From the NCBI RefSeq assembly GCF_016899425.1, contig NZ_CP045995.1, forward strand, positions 1,178,001-1,242,000: a stretch of DNA of 64,000 nucleotides. The letters run 5' to 3'. The stretch comes from Burkholderia sp. MS389 (GTDB lineage Bacteria > Pseudomonadota > Gammaproteobacteria > Burkholderiales > Burkholderiaceae). Below are positions 7,942 through 17,285 of this stretch, in pieces. A program made the translations under genes and the position numbers. A model generated the notes under the pieces. That model worked only from the letters and a program-made list of their open reading frames with translations. It did no database searches and was not told the origin of the DNA. Numbering within the stretch: the first letter of the stretch is position 1; each line of letters opens with the position of its first letter.

Positions 7942-10353
7942 ATGACAGCGACCGTTTCCTTCCGCTGGGCGCCGGTGCGCCCGCTCTGCACGACGCTCGT
8001 TGCCTTCTGGTGCTGCACGGTCGCCGCGCAACCGCTGCCGGCCGCCGAACCCGCCGCCGCCCAGACCGCTGCCGCTGCCGTCAACGCACCGGCTGCGCCC
8101 GCGCCCGCCGCACCCGCTGCGGCGGCGCACACCTGCGCGGCCGACGGCGGCCCGGCCGGCCGGCCGTCGATCGGCCTCGTGCTGTCCGGCGGGGGCGCGC
8201 GCGGCTACGCACACCTCGGTGTCCTGAAAGTACTGGAGGACAACCGGATTCCGATCGACTGCATCGCGGGCACCAGCATGGGCGCCGTGGTCGGCGGCCT
8301 GTACGCGAGCGGGATGGCGGCCCACGAGATGCAGAAGCGGCTGTCGGAGGTCAACCTGGCGGATATCGCGTTCGACGTGACGGACCGCGCGGACCTGCCG
8401 CAAACCAGCCGCGAAGACGAACGCCTGTACATCAACGGGCTGACGCTCGGCTTCGGCAAGAAAGGCGTCAAGGCGCCGGTCGGCCTCGTACAGGGCAACC
8501 GGCTGCAGGCGCTGCTCGCGAACTGGACGGCCGCCGTGCCGACCAACCAGCCGTTCGACCAGCTGCCGATCCCGTACCGCGCGGTCGCGACCGACCTGCA
8601 GACGGGCCAGATGGTCGTGCTCGACCACGGCTCGCTGCCGCTCGCGATTCGCGCGAGCATGGCGATGCCGGGCCTGTTCGCGCCGGCCGAGATCAACGGG
8701 CGCGCGCTCGTGGACGGCGGGCTCGTCAGCAACCTGCCCGTCGACACCGCGCGGCAGATGGGCGCAAGCGTCGTGATCGCCGTCGACATCGGCTCGCAAC
8801 TGCGCCCGCTCGACGCGCTCGCGTCGCCGGCCGACGTGATGCAGCAGATGGTCGGCATCCTGATCCGCCAGAACGTGACCGCGCAGCGCAAGCAGCTCGA
8901 CGCGCAGGACGTGCTGCTCACGCCGGACCTCGGCGCGCTCGCGTTCACCGATTTCCAGAACGCGAAGCAGGCGATCGCCGCCGGCGAGATCGCCGCGACC
9001 GCGGCGCTGCCGAAGCTGCGGCGCTTCGCGCTCACGCCGGAACAGTACGCGGCCTACCGGTCCGCGCACGCGCAGCCGCTGCCGCCGCCGATCCGCATCA
9101 CGCGCATCGACATCAAGACCAGCGGCGGCGTGCCGAAGCGCGTCGTCAGCAACGCGCTGCACGTGAAACCCGGCGACATCTACGATCCGAAGACCGTCAG
9201 CCAGGATCTGCTCGGACTCACGACGGGCGGCAACTTCGAGAGCGTCACGCAGCAGATCGTGAGCCGCGGCGACGACAACGTGCTCGAGATCGACGCGCGC
9301 GAGAAGTACTGGGGGCCCAACTTCCTGCTGTTCGGGCTCGGCATGTCGAGCAGTTCGACCGACGAGGGCGGCTTCCGCCTGCACGTCGGCTACCGGCGGC
9401 CGTGGCTCACGGAGTCGGGGCTGGAATTCCGCGCGGACACGACGATCGGCAGCGACCTGCAGTCGGCGCGCGTCGAATTGCGCCAGCCGCTGTCGACCGC
9501 GTACGGCGTGTACCTGTCGCCGTACGCGGAATACCAGCGTCGCTACGCGAACCTGTACGACGACTCCGGCGACGTGAAGATCACGCAGTACCTGATGCAG
9601 ACGGCGCGCGCCGGGATCGACCTCGGCCTGCCGATCGCGCGGCTCGGCGATTTCCGCGTCGGCCTCGGTTACGTGACCGGGCACGGCTCGCCGACCTACA
9701 ACCTGCCGTTCGACGACGGCAGCGGCCAGAGCCTGCTGTGGCCGAGCTTCACGTCGCAGGCGCTGATCGCGCGGGCGCGGCTCGTCATCGATCAGCTCGA
9801 CGATCCGATGTTCCCGCGCAAGGGTTATTTCGGCGAACTGCGGGTCGACCGCTCGCTGGTGTCGCGCAACGGCGGCTCGGCGCAGGAATTCGCCGACGGG
9901 ATCAGCAACGCGCCCTATACCGAGATCTACGGCAAGGCGATGATCGCGCAGCAGTTCGGCCGGCACAGCGTCAGCGCGACGATCGAAGGCGGCAAGAGCA
10001 TCGGCGGCACCAACCTGATCAACGCGTTCAACTTCACGCTCGGCGGCTTCCAGCATCTGTCCGCCTATGCGGCCGATCAGCTCAACGGCAACGAGCTCGC
10101 GTACGGACAGATCACGTACATGAACCAGTTGATGACGTTCAACGCGTCGCCGATCAAGGCGCTGTCGGTGGGCGCCAGCGCGGAAGTCGGCAACGTGTGG
10201 TCGAGCGGCCAGCAGATCGGCGGCGGCGCGCTCAAGCAGAGCTATACGTTCTTCACGAGCCTGTCGACCGCGTTCGGGCCCGTCTATATCGGCGTGGCGC
10301 TCGCGCCGGGCGGCCGACGCAACTTCTACCTGCAGCTCGGCCGCACCTACTGA
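7942..10353 (+). CDS. Patatin-like phospholipase with C-terminal outer-membrane barrel (type Vd, PlpD-like)
   Basis: About 803 aa. The ATG at 7942 is preferred over 7933 because CCAGG at 7927-7931 is 10 nt from 7942 but only 1 nt from 7933. Order of parts: signal peptide (about 1-30), an Ala/Pro-rich linker, a patatin domain with the oxyanion loop GGGARG (83-88), the nucleophile elbow GTSMG (Ser112) and the catalytic Asp in VDGGLVSNLP near 255, then a POTRA-like segment (about 355-440) and a BamA/TamA-type beta-barrel to the aromatic C-terminus (YLQLGRTY). By family this is a type Vd autotransported or surface-anchored phospholipase A. It is divergently transcribed from the MreB paralogue; 7671-7941 should contain both promoters. 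Confidence 0.88.
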   Translation: MTATVSFRWAPVRPLCTTLVAFWCCTVAAQPLPAAEPAAAQTAAAAVNAPAAPAPAAPAAAAHTCAADGGPAGRPSIGLVLSGGGARGYAHLGVLKVLEDNRIPIDCIAGTSMGAVVGGLYASGMAAHEMQKRLSEVNLADIAFDVTDRADLPQTSREDERLYINGLTLGFGKKGVKAPVGLVQGNRLQALLANWTAAVPTNQPFDQLPIPYRAVATDLQTGQMVVLDHGSLPLAIRASMAMPGLFAPAEINGRALVDGGLVSNLPVDTARQMGASVVIAVDIGSQLRPLDALASPADVMQQMVGILIRQNVTAQRKQLDAQDVLLTPDLGALAFTDFQNAKQAIAAGEIAATAALPKLRRFALTPEQYAAYRSAHAQPLPPPIRITRIDIKTSGGVPKRVVSNALHVKPGDIYDPKTVSQDLLGLTTGGNFESVTQQIVSRGDDNVLEIDAREKYWGPNFLLFGLGMSSSSTDEGGFRLHVGYRRPWLTESGLEFRADTTIGSDLQSARVELRQPLSTAYGVYLSPYAEYQRRYANLYDDSGDVKITQYLMQTARAGIDLGLPIARLGDFRVGLGYVTGHGSPTYNLPFDDGSGQSLLWPSFTSQALIARARLVIDQLDDPMFPRKGYFGELRVDRSLVSRNGGSAQEFADGISNAPYTEIYGKAMIAQQFGRHSVSATIEGGKSIGGTNLINAFNFTLGGFQHLSAYAADQLNGNELAYGQITYMNQLMTFNASPIKALSVGASAEVGNVWSSGQQIGGGALKQSYTFFTSLSTAFGPVYIGVALAPGGRRNFYLQLGRTY

Positions 10354-10464
10354 GCCTGCGCGGATGCCGCTTCGGCGGCGTCCGTGGCGGCGTCGCGCCC
10401 TGCGCGCTCGCCGGCAGCCTGCGCCTTCACGATTACCGCGTGCCGAGCATCGCGCGACGTCGCG

Positions 10465-11595
10465 CTAGACCGGCCAGCTGATCTCGAACCGCGCGCCGCC
10501 GAGCTCGACCGGATCGACGACCGCGATCCGGCCGTTGTGCGCGTGGAGCACCTGCCGCGTGATCGACAGGCCGAGCCCGTAGCCGCCGGTGCGACGGTCG
10601 AGACGCACGAACGCGTCGAAGATCCGTTCGCGCTCGCTTTCGGGCACGCCCGGGCCGTCGTCCTCGACGAAGATCCCGATGTTGCCGTGCACGAGCGCGA
10701 TCCCGACGACGATCCGCGCGTTCGCGTACTTGCTCGCGTTGCGCAGCAGGTTGCGCATCGCATACGACATCAGCCGCCGGTCCATCTTCACGCGCAGATC
10801 CGATCCGATCGCGACGCGGGCCTCGATCGTACGGTCCGGATACAGCAGTTGCGCGTCGTTCACCTGGTGCTCGAACCACGCGACCGGCGCGGTCATCTCG
10901 AGGTTCGACTGCAGCGAGCTGTATTCGAGCCGCGCGTACGTCAAGCTCATGTCGATCAGCTCCTCGAGCTCGGTCACGTCCTGCGCGATGCTCTCGAGCG
11001 CACCCTGGTATTCGGCCGCCGAACCGGGTTCGCGCAGCATTTCGAGTGCAAAGCGCACGCGCGCGAGCGGCGTGCGCAGTTCATGCGAGATCCCGTTCGT
11101 CAGATCGCGCTGCGCGGCGATCAGCCGCTCCATGCGCATCGCGAGCGCATTCAGCGTGCGCGCGAGCGGGCCGATGATCACGCTGTGCGATTCGCGGGCG
11201 CGCGTGTTGAAACGCCCGCCGGTGAAGTCGATCGCACGCTCGCGCACCATCACGAGATCCGACCAGACCGGCCGCATCCACCGGTACGCGGCGAGCGCGG
11301 GCGCGGTGAACACGAACGCCAGCACGATCCAGATGTCGCCCGGCAACGCGTCGAACGCGTGCCACACGACCTGCGGCGACAACACGACGCACAGCGCGAG
11401 CGCGGGCACCAGCGCGGTGAGCAATACGAGGCCGAGCAGATGCAGGTAAGTGCGCACGTACAGGCGCGACCAGCTCGGAATGCGGTCGGCGCGCGTGTCG
11501 GTCCACGCGCGGCGGAAATGCAGCCAGCGCCATTTGACGTAGCGCAGCGTCGGCAACGGCGGTGCATCGGGGTGCGAACGGGTTCGTCGAATCAT
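10465..11595 (-). CDS. rstB: RstB-like sensor histidine kinase
   Basis: 376 aa. Two membrane segments lie at about residues 48-72 and 86-106, with only a short loop between them, so the sensory region is small. A HAMP-like linker follows, then the HisKA H-box GISHELRTPLARVRFALEML (His near 178), and a HATPase_c domain with N box (MRNLLRNASKYA), DDGPGVP (G1) and GYGLGLSI (G2). The H-box resembles that of E. coli RstB. It lies 64 bp after the RstA-like regulator on the same strand, so the two form an operon and a cognate pair. The signal is unknown. It converges on the patatin gene across a 111-bp gap. Confidence 0.88.
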   Translation of the reverse strand: MIRRTRSHPDAPPLPTLRYVKWRWLHFRRAWTDTRADRIPSWSRLYVRTYLHLLGLVLLTALVPALALCVVLSPQVVWHAFDALPGDIWIVLAFVFTAPALAAYRWMRPVWSDLVMVRERAIDFTGGRFNTRARESHSVIIGPLARTLNALAMRMERLIAAQRDLTNGISHELRTPLARVRFALEMLREPGSAAEYQGALESIAQDVTELEELIDMSLTYARLEYSSLQSNLEMTAPVAWFEHQVNDAQLLYPDRTIEARVAIGSDLRVKMDRRLMSYAMRNLLRNASKYANARIVVGIALVHGNIGIFVEDDGPGVPESERERIFDAFVRLDRRTGGYGLGLSITRQVLHAHNGRIAVVDPVELGGARFEISWPV

Positions 11596-11659
11596 CGCGG
11601 CTCCCGGCCGGCGGGCGGAATGCCCGCGCGGAACGTGACGGCGTCGCGCGAGCGCGGCG

Positions 11660-12370
11660 TCATTCCCACGCGTGCTTGCTGAATTGATAACCCTTGCTGC
11701 GGATCGTCTTGATCCGCTGCGGGTTGCTCGCGTCGTCGCGCAGCTTGCGGCGCAGCTTCGAGATGCGCCCGTCGATCGTGCGGTCGAGGCCGTCGAATTC
11801 GACGCCGCGCAACTGCAGCATCAGATCGTCGCGGCTGACGACTTCGCCCGCATGACACACGAGCGCCCACAGCAGGTCGAATTCGGCCGACGTCAGATCG
11901 GGCGTGCTGCCGTCGGGCAGCACGACGGTGCGGTCGGTGCGGTCGATCGAGAACTTGCCGAACGCGTAGCGCTCCGGCTGCGGCGCGGTGCTCTCGGCCG
12001 CGCGCGCGGGCGCGCGGCGCAGTTGTGCCTTGATCCGCGCGAGCAGGATGCGCGGCTCGACCGGCTTGTGCACGTAGTCGTCCGCGCCGAATTCGAGGCC
12101 GAGCAGCTCGTCGAAGGGCTCGTCGCGCGCCGTCACCATGATGATCACGCCGTCGTACTGCTTGCGCGCCTCGCGGCAGATTTCGAAACCGTCCTTGCCC
12201 GGCAGGTTCACGTCGAGGATGACGAGATCGGGACGAATGGACAGGATCGCCGGCACCGCGGCGTCACCATGCAGCACGGTGTCGACTTCATAGTCGTTCT
12301 TGCGCAGGTAGCCGGCGATCAGCGTGGACAAGCGGGTGTCGTCTTCGACGAGCAGGATGCGAAAAGACAT
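11660..12370 (-). CDS. rstA: RstA-like OmpR-family response regulator
   Basis: 236 aa from [11 protein letters not shown] (ATG 12370); an in-frame ATG at 12388 would add six residues and neither has a strong ribosome-binding site. The receiver domain has the acidic pair LVEDD, the phospho-acceptor Asp in [16 protein letters not shown], the Thr of MVTARDE and the Lys of VHKPVEP. The C-terminal winged helix (about residues 135-232) includes [21 protein letters not shown] and the recognition-helix region [16 protein letters not shown]. It is transcribed ahead of the RstB-like kinase, presumably from a promoter in 12371-12591, shared divergently with glsA. Confidence 0.9.
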   Translation of the reverse strand: MSFRILLVEDDTRLSTLIAGYLRKNDYEVDTVLHGDAAVPAILSIRPDLVILDVNLPGKDGFEICREARKQYDGVIIMVTARDEPFDELLGLEFGADDYVHKPVEPRILLARIKAQLRRAPARAAESTAPQPERYAFGKFSIDRTDRTVVLPDGSTPDLTSAEFDLLWALVCHAGEVVSRDDLMLQLRGVEFDGLDRTIDGRISKLRRKLRDDASNPQRIKTIRSKGYQFSKHAWE

Positions 12371-12591
12371 GGGCGGCGGTCGGATCATCGAGGAAGCCGC
12401 GGGGGGCGCCGGCGGGTGCCGGACGCCGGCCCTCGGCCGAAACGTACCGCATGATACTGCGCCCGCCGCTCACCTGTTTGGCGGTCTTGAAAATAAGGGC
12501 GGGATTCCGGCCGCGCTTGACGAATCGACGCCGGGACGGTTCCATACGGGCTCGCCGGAATCCCGGCTCTGCTTCTACCCTGCCTGACGTG

Positions 12592-12894
12592 ATGAATTAC
12601 CAGACGATTCTTGAACGCATCCACACCGAACTCGCCCCCTGGATCGGCCAGGGCCGGGTCGCCGACTACATTCCCGAACTCGCGAAAGTGCCCGCCGACA
12701 AGTTCGGGATGGCCGTCGTGACGCTCGACGGAAACGTTTACACGGTCGGCGATGCGCACGAGCGCTTCTCGATCCAGAGCATCTCGAAGCTGTTCGCGTG
12801 CACGCTCGCGTTTCAACTGCTGGGCGACGAGCTGTGGGAACGTGTCGGCCGCGAGCCGTCCGGCACCGCGTTCAATTCGCTGGTCTTAAGATGA
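12592..12894 (+). pseudogene. glsA: Glutaminase glsA, 5' fragment (split by island)
   Basis: ATG 12592 starts [19 protein letters not shown], the N-terminus of a serine-dependent beta-lactamase-fold glutaminase (L-glutamine to L-glutamate plus ammonia). The catalytic SxxK is present in [10 protein letters not shown]. Homology stops after FNSLV, at base 12884, in the middle of codon 98. The frame then reads three foreign codons and stops at 12894. The rest of the gene, starting at the next codon (Gln-Leu-Glu-Ser-Glu), lies at 55651-56271. The two pieces sum to 304 codons, the usual length for this family. The fragment lacks the substrate-binding Asn/Glu/Tyr part and should be inactive. Confidence 0.93.
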
Positions 12895-12898
12895 CCGG
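12885..12898 (+). repeat. Left terminal inverted repeat of the island (imperfect)
   Basis: CTTAAGATGACCGG at the left junction matches, in inverted orientation, CTTATGGTGACCTG at the right end (11 of 14 positions). Further motifs recur near both ends in inward orientation: GTCAATAAGT (13014-13023, and minus strand 55625-55616) and a CATATTGGG-type block (about 12989-13003, and minus strand about 55582-55568). Their order differs between the ends. Confidence 0.5.
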
Positions 12899-13080
12899 CA
12901 TCATCACTGTAAATAACAAGCGACTGATCTCCAACTAACAGGCAAGACCGACTGTTGTCAATGTTTTTCGAGCGTACTAGGATCGTTGACATATTGGGCA
13001 CCAGATGCAATGTGTCAATAAGTACCCCCAAGGCTAAGCTGTCTATCTCAATGCAGTAGTGCCGCCCAGGGAGTGCTTTC

Positions 13081-13409
13081 ATGGTTGATCGTCCGTGGAG
13101 TCCAGAGCAAATCGACGAAGCCCGCGCCGTTCCTTTCTCAATAGTCCTCGAACACCTCGGCGCGTTCCATAAACTCGATCACCTTTATGCACCGCTAGAT
13201 CCGAGACGTCGAAGTAAACGTGTACAGGTGGGGTAGATTTCATCTTCATTTTCACCGGCCCAAAGTTCGTTAATCAGCTATTGCCTGAAGGCGCCGTAGA
13301 TCGAGGTGGCGGCGGATCGATTGACTTCGTTCGTCACTTGACAGGTTGCAATTTCGTTAATGCCGTCAAGGTTTGCCTAGACGCAATCAATGAGCGTCGA
13401 GCCAAATGA
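13081..13409 (+). pseudogene. Broken CHC2/primase-like protein (ICE or plasmid type)
   Basis: ATG 13081 opens MVDRPWSPEQIDEARAVPFS and stops at 13234-13236. A different frame then continues with DFIFIFTGPKFVNQLLPEG and GGGGSIDFVRHLTGCNFVNA to a TGA at 13407. Read together this looks like one protein interrupted by a frameshift. The glycine-rich GGG-ID-V-HL-G-F-A pattern resembles the zinc-finger/primase-like N-terminal region of DNA primases carried by plasmids and conjugative elements. The C-terminal catalytic part is missing, and an IS element begins 8 bp after the stop. A relic of a mobile element; assignment from pattern only. Confidence 0.5.
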
Positions 13410-13456
13410 GGTCCCCCGGTAATCCCCCCGTTTTCCACGGGGTTCAGAAGTAGAAA

Positions 13457-14257
13457 CTAAGCGGCCATGGCCAGCCGCTGCTTCGGCGTAAATCCGCCCA
13501 GGGCCATGTTCGGGCGGTCGTGATTGTAAGTCCACATCCAGTCGGTCGCGAAGCGCTGCACATGGTCCGAGTCTTCCCAGTGGTACTGCGACAGCCATTC
13601 GTATCGCACGGTCCGGTTGAATCGCTCGACATACGCATTCTGCTGAGGCTTCCCCGGCTGGATGTAGTCGAGCTTGATGTCGTACTGCCGGGCCCATTCG
13701 GTGATCGCTGCACTTAGGTACTCGGGGCCGTTGTCACACCGAATCGCTTTCGGTCTGCCACGCCAACCGATGATCTGCCGTAGCGCACGGATCACCCGCT
13801 CCGACGGCAAGGAGAAGTCGATCTCAATTCCGAGCGCTTCGCGGTTGAAGTCGTCGATCACGTTGAACAGCCGGATGCTGCGCCCATCGGCCAGTTGGTC
13901 GTGCATGAAGTCCATCGACCAGACCTGGTTGACGGCAGACGGTACCGCCAGCGGCTCAGGTACCTGTCTGACCAGCCGCTTGCGCGGCTTGATCCGCAGG
14001 TTCAACTCCACCTCGCGATAGATCCGGTACACCCGCTTGTGATTCCAGCCGAAGCTCTTCACGTTGCGCAGGTACAGGAAGCACAACCCGAAGCCCCAGT
14101 TCCGGTGGTTGTCGGTCAGACGCAGCAGCCAGTTCGCAATCTCGTCGTTCTCGGCATCGCGCACGTTGGCGTACCGATAGCAAGTCTGGCTGTTCCCGAA
14201 CGCCTCACATGCCAGCCGGATCGACACGCCTCGACTGGACACCGCATGCTTGGCCAT
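13457..14257 (-). CDS. IS3-family transposase OrfB (integrase core)
   Basis: 266 aa from ATG 14257, but normally made as an OrfAB fusion by -1 frameshifting. The DDE core (rve) is visible: [15 protein letters not shown] (first Asp), [11 protein letters not shown] (second Asp), and the Glu in [19 protein letters not shown]. The N-terminal part contains an HTH_21-like region ([15 protein letters not shown]). The reading frame looks intact, so the element may still be active. Confidence 0.88.
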   Translation of the reverse strand: MAKHAVSSRGVSIRLACEAFGNSQTCYRYANVRDAENDEIANWLLRLTDNHRNWGFGLCFLYLRNVKSFGWNHKRVYRIYREVELNLRIKPRKRLVRQVPEPLAVPSAVNQVWSMDFMHDQLADGRSIRLFNVIDDFNREALGIEIDFSLPSERVIRALRQIIGWRGRPKAIRCDNGPEYLSAAITEWARQYDIKLDYIQPGKPQQNAYVERFNRTVRYEWLSQYHWEDSDHVQRFATDWMWTYNHDRPNMALGGFTPKQRLAMAA

Positions 14258-14277
14258 CTCGCGCCGGCGAGATGGCC

Positions 14278-14544
14278 TCAGCCCTTTTTTGCGAGTGCCT
14301 CCGCGACGATCTCTGCCTTGATCTTCTCCTCGACGTACATCTTGCGCAGCCGGGCATTCTCAGCCTCCAGTTCCTTCATCCGTGCGATCAGCGACACATC
14401 CATGCCACCATATTTCGAGCGCCATTTGTAGAACGTCGCCGTGCTGATGCCCAGTTCCCGGCACAGGTCCGGTACCGCCAGCCCCGCCTCCACGCGCTTG
14501 AGCGCATCCATGATCTGGCTGTCCGTGAATCTCGACTTCTTCAT
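14278..14544 (-). CDS. IS3-family transposase OrfA (helix-turn-helix)
   Basis: 88 aa from [12 protein letters not shown] (ATG 14544). The HTH_Tnp_1 helix is [20 protein letters not shown], followed by a leucine-zipper-like region ([19 protein letters not shown]). The end of the gene carries a run of A residues (CGCAAAAAAGGGC on the coding strand, A6G) immediately before the stop, a classical slippery site for the -1 frameshift that produces OrfAB. An upstream in-frame ATG at 14562 would add six residues. Confidence 0.88.
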   Translation of the reverse strand: MKKSRFTDSQIMDALKRVEAGLAVPDLCRELGISTATFYKWRSKYGGMDVSLIARMKELEAENARLRKMYVEEKIKAEIVAEALAKKG

Positions 14545-14615
14545 TCTGTAGAACTCCCTCAACGAGAAAATTCTACTTCTGATCCCGCCGGTTCTGCGGG
14601 GGGATTACCACCCTA

Positions 14616-15581
14616 CTAGAGCGTTTCCGCCAAGCGAAATCCCATCGCATAGATCGCGCCCGGATACCATCCGTGCCGGCGCCGGCATCGCGCGAGGTCG
14701 CCGAACCGCGTGAAGCTTCCGCCCCTCGCAACGCGATAGGTGCCGCAGATGCGCAGAAGATCGTCATCAATCGTTTCGCCACCCGGATAGACAGCGTAGT
14801 CGTCGGCCGTGTATTCCTCTACGTTGCCGCCCATGTCGTCGATCCCAGCGGCGCTTCGTCCTCGCGGATACATGCCGACCGGGCTTGTGAACAACGGCCC
14901 GTCCTCGGCAGTATTCGCGCACGCCGGATCAAACTCGTCGCCCCACGGATACTCGCGCCGTCCGCCGTCCGACGCGGCGTACTCCCATTCAGCTTCGGTT
15001 GGCAGCCGAAACCGCCGCCCGGTCCGCTCGTTCAGCCACGCCGCATACGCGTCGGCGGCGGCCGGCGGAACAGTCCAGACGGGATGATTGGCGAACCACG
15101 CCGGATACATGCCAAACTGCCATGAAGTCGGCAGAAGGTCGCTGTGCGTCGCCTCGAGAAACGCGCGATATTCGGCGTTTGTCACCGGAAACCGCGCCAG
15201 CGCAAACGGCGCGACGTCGCACTCATACTCAGGACACTCCTTCAGGATCCATTCCCGCTGCACGCCGTGATGCGCCCATTGCGCCACCACCCGCTCGACC
15301 TCGTGCCGGCTCAACCCGAGCGTCACCCGCCCGCCGGCCAGCCGGATCATCTGTGGTCGTTCGACCGATATGCGCGGATCGCCGCGCAGCCCGAGCATCA
15401 GCCCCGCTGCGAAGCGGCGTTGGCGATCCGCCGAGATCGACTCCAGCACTTCGATCAGTTGCACCGCATCGCATTCGACCAGATCCTCATGCGCAGACAG
15501 CAGGTTACGGCCGAGTCGGTCGTGGAATCGGCCGGGCAAACCCATCGCGGTCCGCGGATCAAGCAAGTTCGGATTGCGCAT
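14616..15581 (-). CDS. FGE/sulfatase-modifying-factor-like protein, ToxD-like
   Basis: 321 aa from MRNPNLLDPR (ATG 15581), overlapping the end of the upstream beta-propeller gene by 23 nt, so translation is probably coupled. The N-terminal third (1-85) is not recognisable. Residues about 85-320 are an FGE-sulfatase (SUMF1/EgtB-type) fold with FPVTNAEYRAFL (131-142), RLPTEAEWEYAA (192-203), YPWGDEFD (211-218), DMGGNVEEYTADDY (249-262) and VARGGSF (284-290). In true formylglycine-generating enzymes the segment after RGGS(F/W) holds two copper-binding cysteines; here it reads TRFGDLARCRRRH with a single Cys299, so it is probably not a sulfatase activator. Toxoflavin clusters contain an FGE-like ToxD directly after GTP cyclohydrolase II and a WD-repeat protein, the same order as here. 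A role in building the heterocycle is inferred. Confidence 0.75.
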   Translation of the reverse strand: MRNPNLLDPRTAMGLPGRFHDRLGRNLLSAHEDLVECDAVQLIEVLESISADRQRRFAAGLMLGLRGDPRISVERPQMIRLAGGRVTLGLSRHEVERVVAQWAHHGVQREWILKECPEYECDVAPFALARFPVTNAEYRAFLEATHSDLLPTSWQFGMYPAWFANHPVWTVPPAAADAYAAWLNERTGRRFRLPTEAEWEYAASDGGRREYPWGDEFDPACANTAEDGPLFTSPVGMYPRGRSAAGIDDMGGNVEEYTADDYAVYPGGETIDDDLLRICGTYRVARGGSFTRFGDLARCRRRHGWYPGAIYAMGFRLAETL

Positions 15582-17285
15582 GCGACTCGCCCTGCACAAT
15601 TTCAGCAGCAACATCCAATTCGTATACGTGTCCGTCGTACGAACTCATCAGGAACGTGCCGGTCGCTGGTCCGTTGCAGATCGACGAAATGCCAGATGTC
15701 GTCGGGCGTACCGTCGCGACCCAGCGCGCGTCGATCACATCGAACACCGCAACGACGCCGGAATAGGAACCACTCGCGATGTAGCGCCCGTCGCGCGACG
15801 TAGCCACGCACTTGATCGAATGTTCATGTGGCGTATCAAGCGTTTCCATGTGCTGCTCCCGCCAGATGCGCATCTTTCGGTCCCGGCTTACACTCACGAA
15901 GCGACGGTCCGGCAACGGCGCGGCGCCGTTCGCGATCCGGTCGTGTGCGTCGTCAACCCGGCCAATCTCATCAAGGGTATCGACCGAGAACCACGCGGCG
16001 CCCCGGTCGGCGCACACTGAGAAAATGACACCGTCGGATACCGCGACAGACTTGACGGCGTTCGTATGGAGCCGCAGGATCCCGACCAGCACGGCCCCGC
16101 TGTCCTGCGCCATCCTGAATACGAGGCCTTCACCGGTATAGGTCCCGATTAGTGCATGCGCATGCCCGTCGCGCGTGAACGCGACGCCGCAATTGAGTGG
16201 CGAATGATGCTGATAGAGCACTCTGCCTGTCAGCGCGTTCATCACCTGCCCCAATTGGCCGCCGGTGAGGATGTGTCCATCGGTTGGCGTGATGAAGTTG
16301 CACAGGCTGCCGAGATGCGTAACCGGTTGGCCATCGATCGCGAACACACCGCTGTCGCCGACCGTCAGCCGGTGCCCGTCGTGCAGCGCGACCGCGTTAA
16401 CGCCAGCCGTCGGTCCGACGCGGGTTAGGTCCCAGCTACCGGTGTCGATGTGATACACCGCATAGGAGTTGCCAAACGTCGCGAATGCCAGTGTGGCGCG
16501 GTCGATGAACGCGCACGAGCGGGCCCAGATCTCTGCGGGCAGTAACGCCGTGGCGATCTTGTCGAGCGTCTCGCCGACGTGCCATACACACAGTGTGCGG
16601 TCATAGCTGAGACTGACGAGCAGCTTCGCACGCGAGTTGTACACTAGACGCTTGATACCCGCCGCATGTGCGCGGATCGTCTCGACGCGACGCTGCGGAT
16701 TACTACGATATTGCCCTCGTCGTTGCCCGCGTAAATACCGCCCGCTGCGTCGATCGCGATCGTGTCTGTTTCGACGCCGCCCACGTCGACGTCGGTCACT
16801 AGTTCGCCGGTGTCGAGCGACCAGCGTTTGACGGTGCCGTCGTCGCTCGACGAAATCAGGTAGTCGCCGCACGACGACCACACGACCGAGATTACGTCGG
16901 CGCGATGGCCATTGAAGCAGCGCACCAGATTGCCGGTTAGGTTGTAGACCATGATCCGCTGATCGCGCGATGCGGTCGCGATTAGTTCGCGATCCGGGTG
17001 GAACACTGCCATCTCCACGTCGTCGACGTGATCGGACAGCACCGCGTGCAGTTTCATATCGGGAAGCATCCATACCCGTGCGGTGTGGTCGCTCGACGCG
17101 CTAACGAGATATCGGCCGTCCGGACTGAACTCGACCTGGTTCGCCAAATGGTCGTGCAACCCGCGGCCCAGCGCGCGCTGGGTAAGCGCGTCCCATAGGA
17201 TCACCTGGTTGTCGTAGCCGGCCGTCGCGACGAAGCGTCCGCCGAATGCGGCTACGCCGCTGATGGGAGAGCGATGCGCGATCAT
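15559..17285 (-). pseudogene. WD40 beta-propeller protein, ToxC-like, with 1-nt frameshift
   Basis: ATG 17285 overlaps the GTP cyclohydrolase II stop by 4 nt (ATGA), so translation is coupled. The first frame encodes WD-repeat blades (VSASSDHTARVWML, ISSSDDGTVKRWSL) up to about residue 199 and stops at 16644. The WD repeats continue in another frame (LVSLSYDRTLCVWHV, ASGSYSGVVAVFDV) to the stop at 15559. The switch lies near 16690-16702, where GNDEGNIVVI should run into NPQRRVETIRAHAAG. The total of 1,727 nt is one short of 576 codons, so a single-base deletion explains it. The intact protein would be about 575 aa with many blades. WD-repeat ToxC is part of the toxoflavin operon. A sequencing error, a true mutation or programmed frameshifting cannot be told apart here. 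Confidence 0.75.

Larger units (their letters stand above)
13418..14609 (-). mobile_element. IS3-family insertion sequence
   Basis: About 1.19 kb with two overlapping transposase frames on the minus strand. The ends share the inverted repeat GGTAATCCCCCC (13418 onward; complement ending at 14609), each followed inward by a second block ending TCAGAAGTAGAA. The exact ends may be off by a base or two and I cannot see a clean target duplication. It lies between the broken primase-like gene and the last gene of the GTP-cyclohydrolase operon, only 6 bp past that gene's stop. It may affect termination of that operon. Confidence 0.85.

Noticed and set aside
7806-10481. Long frames on both strands over the patatin gene (891 and 760 codons)
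   Set aside because: Arg-rich shadows of the patatin/BamA-like gene caused by GC-rich third positions.
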